This document shows, piece by piece, positions 1 through 7,874 of a DNA stretch of 24,686 nt (positions are counted from its first letter, which is position 1; each line of letters starts with the position of its first letter). The translations under genes and the position numbers were made by a program. Source of the stretch: an uncultured Clostridia bacterium (GTDB taxonomy: Bacteria > Bacillota > Clostridia > HGM11327); contig CAJLXE010000003.1 of the NCBI GenBank assembly GCA_905210525.1, forward strand, positions 1 through 24,686. The letters run 5' to 3'. The notes beneath the pieces are model-generated. The model was given only the letters and a program-made list of their open reading frames with translations, searched no databases and was not told the DNA's origin.

Positions 1-1287
1 CTGGATGAACCGTCCATCGGTTTGCACCCGTCAAACATTGTTGGGCTTACAGGCGTCATGCACGATCTCGTTGCCGACGGTAATTCCGTGATCTTAGTCG
101 ATCACGATACGCAGATTCTTAAAGAAGCGGACTGGATCATCGAAATGGGCCCCGAGGCAGGCGCAAACGGCGGTCATGTCATTGCCGAGGGAACGGTTCC
201 CGCGATTGGAGCAAATTCCGCTTCGCAGATCGGACCGTTTCTCTCCGGTAAAGCCGACACTCTGTTGCGCAGTCGTGCCGCACAGAATAAAATTTTTGAA
301 AACGGTGCGATTCACCTCTCAACTTCACAAATACACACAGTAAAACCGCTTGACGTTGATATTCCGAAAGGGCGGCTGACCGTTGTCACGGGAGTTTCGG
401 GCTCAGGTAAAACAACAATGGTGCTTGAAAGCCTTGTCCCCGCACTTGAAGCAGGCATTGCAGGCACAACATTTCCCGAGCACATCCGCGAAATTCGTTC
501 TGACGGAATTGCTCATGTCAAACTGATCGACGCAACGCCTATCGGAATCAATGTCCGCTCCACGGTAGCAACTTACGCAGGGGTGCATGACGAATTGCGC
601 AAGCTCTACGCCAAATCGCCCGACGCCAAAAGCAAAGGCTATAAGGCAAGTGATTTTTCCTATAATACAGGCTCTTTACGTTGTCCCGGATGCGACGGCA
701 CGGGAGTTGTGAGTCTTGATGTACAGTTTCTGCCGGATGTAGATATTCCGTGTCCCGACTGCCGCGGCTCACGTTATGCAAGAATGGCTTACGACTTAAA
801 GTTGACAAATTCGGTCGGAAAGTCCGTCTCCTTACCCGAATTGATGGATATGGACGTAAACTCCGCCATAGATTTCTGTAAAGATATGAAAACCGTAAGT
901 CAAAAGCTGAATATTCTGCGCCGACTCGGACTTGGTTATCTGACGCTCGGTGAAGAAACACCGGGGCTTTCCGGCGGTGAGTCACAACGTCTCAAGCTGG
1001 CAAGCGAAATAGGAAAAACACAGAATGATTCCGTGTTTGTGTTCGATGAACCTTCAATCGGTCTGCACCCGCTGGATGTGCAGGTACTGCTCGGCGTTTT
1101 TCAAGAGCTTTTGAATAACGGCGCAACGGTTATCGTGATAGAGCACGACCTTGATATCATCCGCAATGCCGATTATGTCATCGACATGGGCCCCGGCGGC
1201 GGCGATGCGGGCGGACGGATTGTGGCAAGCGGAACACCCGAAGAAATCAAGAAAAACGAAAACAGTATAACGGGAAGATATCTGTAA
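1..1287 (+). CDS. UvrA-family excinuclease ABC ATPase, 5' truncated by the window edge
   Basis: This is the last 428 residues of a UvrA-type tandem ABC ATPase; the reading frame is open from base 1. Numbering from base 1, the fragment begins inside the first Walker B (LDEPSIGLHP, 1-10). It continues through the second Walker A (GVSGSGKTT, 131-139), a zinc finger with C228, C231, C251 and C254, the ABC signature LSGGESQRLK (from 323) and the second Walker B with D349 and E350. UvrA proteins recognise damaged DNA. Short UvrA paralogues in Firmicutes and actinobacteria often sit beside drug-resistance genes, and here the next genes are a MerR regulator and a multidrug-type exporter. Canonical UvrA or such a paralogue cannot be told apart without the N-terminal half, so no symbol is given. 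The family call is secure; a resistance role is inference. Confidence 0.93.
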   Translation: MDEPSIGLHPSNIVGLTGVMHDLVADGNSVILVDHDTQILKEADWIIEMGPEAGANGGHVIAEGTVPAIGANSASQIGPFLSGKADTLLRSRAAQNKIFENGAIHLSTSQIHTVKPLDVDIPKGRLTVVTGVSGSGKTTMVLESLVPALEAGIAGTTFPEHIREIRSDGIAHVKLIDATPIGINVRSTVATYAGVHDELRKLYAKSPDAKSKGYKASDFSYNTGSLRCPGCDGTGVVSLDVQFLPDVDIPCPDCRGSRYARMAYDLKLTNSVGKSVSLPELMDMDVNSAIDFCKDMKTVSQKLNILRRLGLGYLTLGEETPGLSGGESQRLKLASEIGKTQNDSVFVFDEPSIGLHPLDVQVLLGVFQELLNNGATVIVIEHDLDIIRNADYVIDMGPGGGDAGGRIVASGTPEEIKKNENSITGRYL

Positions 1288-1350
1288 AATCGGCCCGGCT
1301 GATCGGCTTGTCTCTGACGTCACCGTACAGTGCCGGGTACGCAAAAATCG

Positions 1351-1392
1351 GGAGCTCAGCCCTCGGACAAACCGAAGGTTGCGCTCCTTTTT
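1351..1392 (+). terminator. Bidirectional terminator between the uvrA-like gene and merR
   Basis: An imperfect 16-position hairpin pairs GGAGC at 1351-1355 with GCTCC at 1383-1387. The loop is ACAAA, and TTTTT follows at 1388-1392. On the other strand a T run also follows the hairpin (the AAAAA at 1343-1347), so it can end the converging merR transcript. It is related to the hairpin at 5856-5900. Confidence 0.85.
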
Positions 1393-1395
1393 GAG

Positions 1396-2217
1396 TTATT
1401 CAACCCGTATCATGATCTTCATAACAAAATTATCGGAATTGCTTTCCGCAAGCTCGTCGAGCAGGTACTCCTCATAAGCGTTTCCTGCAATCCTCAGTCC
1501 TTTTTTCTCTATAAACGAAATCAAGTCTTTATAAATATAATCAGTCTCGCCGTAATCACCGTGTACATAACCGACAGCATACAATCCTTTAGGAATTACG
1601 GAATTTGCACCTGTCGAATCCTTTAATGTAAAACACATATTGGATACAATTCCGATCTTACCTGCTATGATGTTTTCCTTACTTTTCATCTGTCCGCTTG
1701 AAAATATCAGTGGAAAATTCAGTTTTTCACACTTGGCGTAAAAGTTTATGATAAAGTCATCTGCAATACCATTCAAGGAGCAGTTGATATCTTCTCCGAC
1801 ATACAAAGGAATGTCCTCTTTTATTGCCATGACGGAAAACGGCGAAGCTGTCCTTTCAGCCGCTTCCTTTCCGGATGTGATCTGTTCAATACGCAGGCTG
1901 ATCATATTTTCAAGCATTCGGAATCTCCGCAGTTTTTCTTCCGTTTCATTCAGTTGCTTTTTCAATATTTCAATGGCGGTATCGGGTGAAATATTGTCTA
2001 CAATCGTCTTTATTTCTTTCAGCGGAACGCCCATTTCTCCGAGCATGGAAATCAGGCTGATGACATTTATCTGGCTTCTGGAATACAGACGGTATTTATT
2101 GCCCAATGTCTTGATCGGCTTAAATAATCCGATACGATCATAATATATAAGTGTTTGCCTGCTGATGCCCATGAGTTTGGCGAAATCGGAAATTGTAAAA
2201 AAATTATTTGAAAACAT
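1396..2217 (-). CDS. MerR-family transcriptional regulator with a BmrR/GyrI-like effector domain
   Basis: The 273-residue protein begins with a MerR winged helix: FTISDFAKLMGISRQTLIYY at about residues 7-26, then the RLYSRSQI wing. A dimerisation helix follows at about 80-115, and the C-terminal half of about 155 residues resembles the GyrI-like ligand-binding domain of BmrR-type regulators. These proteins sense hydrophobic drugs and activate exporter genes by untwisting a promoter whose spacer is too long. The gene is divergent from the ABC exporter genes, and the intervening DNA holds exactly such a promoter with a dyad between -35 and -10. AAGGGG lies about 9 bases before the ATG. The ligand is unknown. 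It probably represses itself, because the dyad covers its own start region. Confidence 0.92.
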   Translation of the reverse strand: MFSNNFFTISDFAKLMGISRQTLIYYDRIGLFKPIKTLGNKYRLYSRSQINVISLISMLGEMGVPLKEIKTIVDNISPDTAIEILKKQLNETEEKLRRFRMLENMISLRIEQITSGKEAAERTASPFSVMAIKEDIPLYVGEDINCSLNGIADDFIINFYAKCEKLNFPLIFSSGQMKSKENIIAGKIGIVSNMCFTLKDSTGANSVIPKGLYAVGYVHGDYGETDYIYKDLISFIEKKGLRIAGNAYEEYLLDELAESNSDNFVMKIMIRVE

Positions 2218-2229
2218 TACACTTACCCC

Positions 2230-2260
2230 TTGACTGTATAGTTGCTATATAGTATATAAT
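2230..2260 (+). promoter_or_regulatory. MerR-type promoter of the ABC exporter operon (19-base spacer)
   Basis: The -35 box TTGACT (2230-2235) and -10 box TATAAT (2255-2260) are separated by 19 bases, the long spacer characteristic of MerR-activated promoters. The expected start is near 2267, giving a leader of about 40 bases with GGAGG at 2291-2295 before the ATG at 2307. Confidence 0.85.
2233..2253. promoter_or_regulatory. Candidate MerR operator dyad
   Basis: The arms ACTGTATAG and CTATATAGT flank a 3-base centre and match as inverted repeats at 8 of 9 positions. The dyad lies entirely between the -35 and -10 boxes of the exporter promoter, the standard site for MerR-family activators. 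Confidence 0.82.
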
Positions 2261-2284
2261 ATCATTCACTTGTACTTTTGTCAA
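2256..2284 (-). promoter_or_regulatory. merR promoter, divergent and overlapping
   Basis: Read on the minus strand, TTGACA (2279-2284) and TATTAT (2256-2261) are 17 bases apart. The -10 box overlaps the -10 box of the exporter promoter on the other strand. The predicted start is near 2249, inside the MerR dyad, which fits autorepression. Confidence 0.75.
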
Positions 2285-2306
2285 TAAAACGGAGGCAGAT
2301 TATTTT

Positions 2307-4040
2307 ATGAAATTAATTTTACGGTTTCTGAAACCGCACCGGAAATTGTGCGTTTTCACAGCATTGTTTATGGCAATGGATATGGTAGGAATGATGCTTA
2401 TCCCTACATATGCCGCCGAAATGCTGAATAAGGGTTCTTCTGCGTTTACAGGCTTTAATGAGCTTATGAACACCGGAGTAAAAATGCTGATTGCATCGGT
2501 AATAGCCGGAATCGGCGCAATAGTCGGCGGATATGTCTGTGCAAAACTGGCAGCGAGAGTCGGCGCGGATATCCGTGAAGCAATATATAAGAAGTCGCTT
2601 GACCTATCGGTCTATGATTTTCAGACATTCGGCACTGCGTCAATGACAACTCGAACTGTTTCCGATGTTACAACCATTCAGTTTGCGGTTGTGAGCATTT
2701 TTCAGATGATGCTGCCCGTTCCTGTGATTTTCATCGTTGCGATTATACTGTCATTTATGAAAGACCGACTTATCGGCATTGTACTGCTTGCGGTACTCGC
2801 ACTGATTGTTCTGGCAGCATATTTTATTATGCGGAGTGCGTCGCCGCTTTTCAGAAAACTTCAGAAGCTTCTCGACAAAATGAGTACGGTTCTGCTTGAA
2901 AATATAACAGGCATACGTGTTGTCCGCGCGTTCAACAAACAGGAATACGAAACCGAAAGACTGAACACAGCATTCCGCGACTACAAAACAACATCCGTCA
3001 AGGCAAACAGAATGTTCGCAGGACTTGACGGTCTGACGAATCTTTCAATCAATCTTTTCGTTGTGCTCGTTTACTGGATCAGCGGAAGCCGCATTGTTTC
3101 AGGTGTATTCGGCGTGGGCGACATCACGGCAATTATCGAATATGCGATTATGGCACTGTTCAGTGTACTGATGGCACAGTTTGTAATTCTTGCTTTTCCG
3201 CGCGCAATGGAATGTTCCAACAGAATCGGCGAGGTTTTGTCGTACAATCCGCAGATCGCGGACAAAGTAAAAACCGATGTACCGCTTATCGACCGTGAAA
3301 ATGTCCTTGCATTTGAAAATGTGTCCTTTCGCTATGCCGATTCCGATGAATACACACTTACGGGGCTTGATTTTGTTTGTAATAAAGGACAAACGACTGC
3401 GGTTATCGGCGGAACGGGCAGCGGAAAATCAACCGTTGCGTCCCTTATGCTTCGGTTCAACGACGTAACCGATGGCAGAATTACACTTTGCGGCGTTGAT
3501 ATCCGCAATATGTCTCAAAAGCAGCTCCGCGACAATGTTTCGTATGTACAGCAGCGTGCGTGGCTGTTCTCGGGTACGATTGCCGAAAATCTTCGTTACG
3601 GAAACGACTCCGCCACAGATGAGGAGCTTATGCACGCGCTTGACATTGCACAGGCAGGAGATTTTGTCCGTGCACTGCCGGAGGGTTTGAATTCCTTTGT
3701 GGCACAGGGCGGAACGAACTTTTCCGGCGGTCAGAAACAACGCCTTTCCATTGCCCGTGCCATCGTAAAAAATCCGCGGCTTTATATTTTCGATGACAGC
3801 TTTTCCGCACTTGATTTCAAGACCGACGCGGCATTGCGCAAAGCACTGCTTAAGGAAAAGAGCGACAAAGCAATCGTAATCATTGCGCAGAGAGTAAGCT
3901 CCATTCAGCACGCCGATCAGATTATTGTTCTGAACGAAGGCAAGACCGTAGGAATCGGCAAGCATGATGAGCTGCTCAAAACCTGCAGCGTGTACAGAGA
4001 AATATACGAATCCCAAACTAAGGAGGTGGACGAAAGATGA
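2307..4040 (+). CDS. ABC exporter half-transporter, degenerate-site subunit of a heterodimer
   Basis: This 577-residue type IV ABC exporter has an N-terminal domain of about six membrane helices (to about 310) and a C-terminal ATPase. The ATPase has Walker A GGTGSGKST near 368, signature FSGGQKQR near 472 and Walker B IFDDSFSALD. The catalytic glutamate after the Walker B aspartate is replaced by aspartate (D497). That is the mark of the degenerate-site subunit in heterodimers such as LmrCD, BmrCD and TM287/288. The next gene supplies the partner and overlaps it by 4 bases (ATGA), so the two are translationally coupled. The MerR-type promoter just upstream suggests drug-induced expression. 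The heterodimeric exporter call is strong; the substrate cannot be read from sequence. Confidence 0.95.
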   Translation: MKLILRFLKPHRKLCVFTALFMAMDMVGMMLIPTYAAEMLNKGSSAFTGFNELMNTGVKMLIASVIAGIGAIVGGYVCAKLAARVGADIREAIYKKSLDLSVYDFQTFGTASMTTRTVSDVTTIQFAVVSIFQMMLPVPVIFIVAIILSFMKDRLIGIVLLAVLALIVLAAYFIMRSASPLFRKLQKLLDKMSTVLLENITGIRVVRAFNKQEYETERLNTAFRDYKTTSVKANRMFAGLDGLTNLSINLFVVLVYWISGSRIVSGVFGVGDITAIIEYAIMALFSVLMAQFVILAFPRAMECSNRIGEVLSYNPQIADKVKTDVPLIDRENVLAFENVSFRYADSDEYTLTGLDFVCNKGQTTAVIGGTGSGKSTVASLMLRFNDVTDGRITLCGVDIRNMSQKQLRDNVSYVQQRAWLFSGTIAENLRYGNDSATDEELMHALDIAQAGDFVRALPEGLNSFVAQGGTNFSGGQKQRLSIARAIVKNPRLYIFDDSFSALDFKTDAALRKALLKEKSDKAIVIIAQRVSSIQHADQIIVLNEGKTVGIGKHDELLKTCSVYREIYESQTKEVDER

Positions 4041-5846
4041 GCAAAGAACAGGAAAAAGATATGCCTATGGAAAAGGACGCGCCCAAACACGCTGTGAAAA
4101 CAGCAAGACGACTGTTCGGGCAGCTTAAAAATCAGAAAATACGTCTGATAATTGTCATTTTATCAGTCATTATCACGACGGCACTGAATATTATTACGCC
4201 ATATTACAGCGCCGATGTCATGGATTCACTTGTTGCCGCAGTCAAAACGGCAATCGAGCAAGGCAGTCGTTTCACTATTTTGTGGGAGCCGCTCGGCAGA
4301 CAGCTTGTTGTGATAACCGTTATGTACGCCGCCATGACCGGATTCTATTTTTTTCAGTCCTTTCTTATGGCAAGTGTTGCCGAAAAGCTGATTCTGACAC
4401 TCCGCGAGCAGATAAGCGGCAAAATTCACAAATTGCCTTTGAAGTTTTTCGACGGAAACAAGCCGGGTGAAATACTTTCAAAGGTTACAAGCGACCTTGA
4501 CAAGATTTCAGAAACACTGCAAACGGGGCTGTTGCGCTTCATCACCTCTATCGGCACGATAATCGGTTCATTTGCATTTATGTTCTATTTCAGTCCGATG
4601 CTCACATTTATATTCATCGGCTTTACGGCAGTCAGCTTTGTCATTACTAAAATCGTTGCCGGCAAGAATCTCGACCTTGCCTCGGACAGACAGGAAAAGG
4701 TTGCCGTTCTGACAGGACTCACCGAGGAATACTACACCGGCAGAAACGTCATCAAGGCATATAATAACGAAGAAAACAGCATGAGGATATTGAACAAAGC
4801 TATTGAAGACGTCGCAACCGCAAACGAAAAAGCCGACTTCTTAACCAACAGTATAAACCCAAGCATCCGCTTTTTGTCAAGGCTTTCACAAGCGGTGATT
4901 CTGCTTATAGGATGCAGCCGCATGGCAAACGGACTGATGACGTTCGGTGCGATTCAGGCGTATTTTCAGTACATGGGAATGTGTTCCGAGCCGTTGACAG
5001 AAGCAGCATATATGATAAACTCCCTGCAATCTGCATTTGCCTCAGCGGAAAGAACATTTGAATTTCTTGACGACACCGAGGAGGTTAAGGACACCGATCA
5101 TCCCGTCCCATTGGAGCGTGCCAAAGGAATTGTTACATTTGAAAATGTCAGCTTCGGCTACTCTCCCGATAAGCCTCTCATGAAAAATATCAGTTTTACC
5201 GCAAAGCAAGGACAAAAAATCGCCATTGTAGGTGCAACCGGCGCCGGCAAAACGACTCTCATCAATCTGCTCATGCGTTTTTATGAAGTCGGGGGCGGCA
5301 GAATTACGGTTGACGGAATTTCAACTGCGGACCTGACGCGAAAGACTCTGCGCAGTAATTTCGGCATGGTTTTACAGGACACATGGCTTTTTAACGGAAC
5401 TATCGCCGAAAATATCGCTTACGGCAAGGAGAACGCAACCCGCGACGAAATTACTGCGGCGGCAAAAATGGCGAAGATTCATTATTTCATCAAAACCATG
5501 CCTCAAGGGTATGACACAGTGCTGGATAATGACGCCGCCAATATCTCAGTCGGTCAGAGACAGCTTCTGACCATTGCGCGTGTTTCTCTGCGACCCGCCG
5601 ATTCTGATTCTTGATGAAGCAACATCCAGTGTGGACACGAGAACCGAAGCCGAAATCGGCAAAGCAATGGCTTCTCTCATGCACGGACGAACTTCTTTTG
5701 TGATTGCACACAGACTTTCCACCATCCGCGATGCAGACTGTATTCTGTTCATGGAAAACGGGAACATCATCGAGCAGGGCAATCACACCGAACTGCTTGC
5801 AAAGGGCGGGGCGTATGCCGCGTTGTATAACAGCCAGTTTGAATAA
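4037..5846 (+). pseudogene. ABC exporter half-transporter, consensus-site subunit, frameshifted
   Basis: This is the partner of the preceding exporter subunit. Residues 1-515 are intact from the ATG at 4037: membrane domain, then Walker A VGATGAGKTT near 398 and a non-canonical signature ISVGQRQ. After the arginine codon at 5579-5581 the frame breaks and stops at 5612-5614. The rest of the domain continues one frame away from 5583 (FLCDPPILILDEATSSVDTR, H-loop AHRLSTI) to the stop at 5844-5846. Comparison with the family pattern IAR-A/V-FL-x-DPP suggests a net loss of 2 bases beside GCGCGTG. Repaired, the protein would be about 603 residues, a normal length. As given, the product lacks Walker B, the catalytic glutamate and the H-loop. 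A sequencing or assembly error is as likely as a real mutation. No slippery heptamer is evident. Confidence 0.9.
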
Positions 5847-5855
5847 CAAAAACAA

Positions 5856-5900
5856 AGAGCGCAACCTTAGGACAAAACGAGGGCTGCGCTTTCTTTATTT
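5856..5900 (+). terminator. Terminator of the ABC exporter operon
   Basis: The hairpin pairs AGCGCA (5858-5863) with TGCGCT (5885-5890) and extends inward through CCTT/AGGG with one mismatch. TTCTTTATTTT follows. It shares long identical arms with the hairpin at 1351-1392, in opposite orientation. Confidence 0.82.
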
Positions 5901-5998
5901 TGTAAAAATGCCGATTAAGTCTTGTTAAATTACGGATTTTTCAAGCCGTGCCTCAGAAGTGATCTTTGTCTGTAAGCTGCCGAATATGCTTTTGACTC

Positions 5999-6027
5999 TT
6001 GAATTTTGTTTTCTTTCGTGATATAAT
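5999..6027 (+). promoter_or_regulatory. Possible promoter of the SGNH hydrolase
   Basis: TTGAAT (5999-6004) and TATAAT (6022-6027) are separated by 17 bases. The start would be near 6034, leaving a leader of about 175 bases. AT-rich DNA makes chance matches plausible. Confidence 0.5.
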
Positions 6028-6084
6028 TTTCCATAACGACAACATAAAATATGCTCACCACGGATAATAAAAAAACAAACGCGT

Positions 6085-6108
6085 ATATTTTCAGGTAACG
6101 GAAAATAT
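6085..6108 (+). other. Hairpin in the SGNH hydrolase leader
   Basis: ATATTTTC (6085-6092) and GAAAATAT (6101-6108) form a perfect 8-base stem around an 8-base loop. A smaller TCCG-CTTA-CGGA hairpin lies about 10 bases downstream. No T run follows either, so neither is a terminator. Function unknown. Confidence 0.45.
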
Positions 6109-6209
6109 GTATATAAAATCCGCTTACGGAAAAGTTATATATGTGAACCGAGGTAAATTGCATAACGTTTTTACGCATAAAATCTATTATATAAAAAGGA
6201 GTTTTTATC

Positions 6210-6884
6210 ATGATATATCTTAAAGACAGCGACGTACTTCTGTTTCAGGGCGATTCCATAACTCACGGCGGCAGAGTTGAAAGCACATGGGATATGAATC
6301 ACATAATAGGTCACGGTTATCAGGACTTCGTTGCGCAAACACTCGGTGTTGATAACATCGAACGCAATCCTAAAATCATAAACAGAGGCATAAGCGGAGA
6401 TAATATAGAAAAAATTTACGCACGCAGAAACGAAGATATCATAGACATAAAACCGACGATTATGAGTATTCTCGACGGCACAAACGATGCTACCGCATAT
6501 ATTTTACGCGGAATTGACACATCGTGTACCGAAAATTTCAACCGGACATACAGAAAGCTTCTGGATACGGTTCTTGAAGCCTTGCCGGATTTGAAGCTCA
6601 TCATATGTCAGCCTTTCAGATATATAATGCCGGACAGCACTGATTATGATGTCAATGCAAGACTGATCGACGATGTAAAGGAAAGAAGCCGTATAGTCGA
6701 AAAAATCGCTTCCGATTACAATGCCGTATTCGTTCGCTTCTGGGATGCGCTTGATGAATACGTAAATAAATATCCGGTTAAGCAAATAGTATGGGACGGC
6801 ATACATCCGACATACGTCGGTCACGGAATAATGGCAAGGTGCTGGCTTGAAACAGTAGAAAAAGCGTACTCTCAAAAATTATAA
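6210..6884 (+). CDS. SGNH/GDSL-family hydrolase
   Basis: This 224-residue single-domain protein carries all SGNH blocks: GDSIT with the nucleophile S16, block II glycine in NRGISGDN (G60/G63), block III GTNDA with N92, and block V D196-G-I-H199. The fold hydrolyses esters, for example acetyl groups on polysaccharides or short-chain lipids. No signal peptide is seen, so it probably acts in the cytoplasm. AAAAAGGAG lies just before the ATG, which fixes the start. The neighbours do not point to a substrate: upstream is a drug exporter block behind a terminator, and downstream, 49 bases away, is the Mrp gene. The family is certain; the substrate is unknown. Confidence 0.93.
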   Translation: MIYLKDSDVLLFQGDSITHGGRVESTWDMNHIIGHGYQDFVAQTLGVDNIERNPKIINRGISGDNIEKIYARRNEDIIDIKPTIMSILDGTNDATAYILRGIDTSCTENFNRTYRKLLDTVLEALPDLKLIICQPFRYIMPDSTDYDVNARLIDDVKERSRIVEKIASDYNAVFVRFWDALDEYVNKYPVKQIVWDGIHPTYVGHGIMARCWLETVEKAYSQKL

Positions 6885-6933
6885 TGAAATAAACCAAAAA
6901 AGAATTTCTTGATTTAAAGAAACGGAGAATATT

Positions 6934-7779
6934 ATGGGAAATTGTGAAAACTGTCCCTCAAAAGGGAACTGCGGTTCTAAAGATAAAGAAAACTGCGGAA
7001 AAATCGAAATAGAATGCAACCCCAAAAATCACGTGAAGCACGTTATAGCCGTAATGAGCGGAAAGGGCGGAGTCGGAAAATCAACTGTATCCGTTCTGCT
7101 TGCAAAGGAGCTCAACAACAGAGGCTTTAAGGTAGGTCTGCTTGACGCGGATATCACAGGTCCGAGCATACCGAGACTTGTGGGAACGGTAGGTCAGTAT
7201 GCATACATGGAAAACGGCGAAATAATGCCCGTTGTAACTTCCGACGGTATTAAAACAATATCGCTCAATTATTTTATGGAGGAAGAATCACAACCCGTCG
7301 TATGGAGAGGTCCGATGATCTCGGGAGCCGTAAAACAGTTCTGGACAGACGTTATATGGGGAGATATAGATTTTCTTGTGGTTGATCTGCCCCCGGGAAC
7401 AGGCGATGTTACGCTTACGGTTATGCAGCAAATGCCCGTAACGGGCGTTGTGGGAGTTTCCCTGCCGCAGACAATGGTAACAATGATAGTTACAAAAGCA
7501 ATCAAAATGATGCAGATGATGGGCAAGCCCGTATACGGCATAGTCGAAAACATGAGCTACATTGAATGTCCCGACTGCGGAAAACAAACCGAACTTTACG
7601 AAGGAAGCTTCGGATATAAGGATTTCGGCGACATGGGCATAGACATTCTTGCGGAATACCCCATGGCAAAAGATATAATGACTCAGTATGATACAGACGG
7701 AAGCAGAGTAAAAGAAGAGACGAAAAAACTTGCCGACGCCGTTATAAAAAACGTGGAAGCAACCGAACTTGACGGCTGA
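6934..7779 (+). CDS. Mrp/Nbp35-type P-loop ATPase, Fe-S cluster carrier
   Basis: This 281-residue ParA/MinD-superfamily protein has the deviant Walker A SGKGGVGKST (42-51), the switch region LLDADITGPS, VVDLPPGTGD, and the CPDC pair C212/C215 that bridges an Fe-S cluster in Mrp/ApbC/Nbp35 dimers. An N-terminal cysteine-rich tail (C4, C7, C13, C21) resembles the extra cluster site of eukaryotic Nbp35 and of clostridial homologues. There is no N-terminal DUF59/MIP18 domain. The role is to hold and transfer 4Fe-4S clusters to apo-proteins in the cytoplasm. ACGGAG about 8 bases before the ATG supports the start. It may share a transcript with the hydrolase upstream, as no terminator separates them. 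Confidence 0.93.
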   Translation: MGNCENCPSKGNCGSKDKENCGKIEIECNPKNHVKHVIAVMSGKGGVGKSTVSVLLAKELNNRGFKVGLLDADITGPSIPRLVGTVGQYAYMENGEIMPVVTSDGIKTISLNYFMEEESQPVVWRGPMISGAVKQFWTDVIWGDIDFLVVDLPPGTGDVTLTVMQQMPVTGVVGVSLPQTMVTMIVTKAIKMMQMMGKPVYGIVENMSYIECPDCGKQTELYEGSFGYKDFGDMGIDILAEYPMAKDIMTQYDTDGSRVKEETKKLADAVIKNVEATELDG

Positions 7780-7792
7780 GATAATTGTTATC
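7780..7792. promoter_or_regulatory. GATAAT-type dyad, possible Fur-like site
   Basis: GATAAT-T-GTTATC starts one base after the mrp stop codon, and its arms match the Fur-box core GATAATNATTATC at all but one position. A related sequence, GATAAT-A-GATAAC, lies at 7845-7857 on the other side of the promoter. The link to Fur rests only on motif likeness. Confidence 0.35.
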
Positions 7793-7812
7793 GCAAAATT
7801 CGACAAGATGTA

Positions 7813-7841
7813 TTGACAAACGCCAAAAAAGGTGATATAAT
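7813..7841 (+). promoter_or_regulatory. Consensus sigma-A promoter of the leuA-like operon
   Basis: TTGACA (7813-7818) and TATAAT (7836-7841) are both perfect and separated by 17 bases. The start is expected near 7848, about 255 bases before the leuA-like ATG, leaving a long leader. Confidence 0.9.
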
Positions 7842-7874
7842 ACCGATAATAGATAACGAAAGGATACTTTTACA

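Larger units (their letters stand above)
5901..6209. other. Intergenic stretch without a convincing gene
   Basis: This AT-rich stretch of about 310 bases lies between the exporter terminator and the SGNH hydrolase. It contains a possible promoter (5999-6027) and two small hairpins. A 93-codon minus-strand frame covering 5930-6211 has no ribosome binding site before any of its ATGs and overlaps the hydrolase start, so it is not called. Confidence 0.6.

Noticed and set aside
548..985. Long minus-strand open frame opposite the UvrA-like gene
   Set aside because: It is a shadow of a gene with clear UvrA motifs and shows no domain of its own. The same applies to the other long antisense frames across the window.
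5574..5614. Programmed ribosomal frameshifting in the second ABC subunit
   Set aside because: No slippery heptamer, stimulating stem or internal Shine-Dalgarno was seen, and programmed shifting is not known in this exporter family. Mutation or sequence error is simpler.
5930..6211. A 93-codon minus-strand frame with a hydrophobic segment
   Set aside because: No ribosome binding site precedes any ATG, it overlaps the hydrolase start and leader hairpins, and no family pattern is recognisable.
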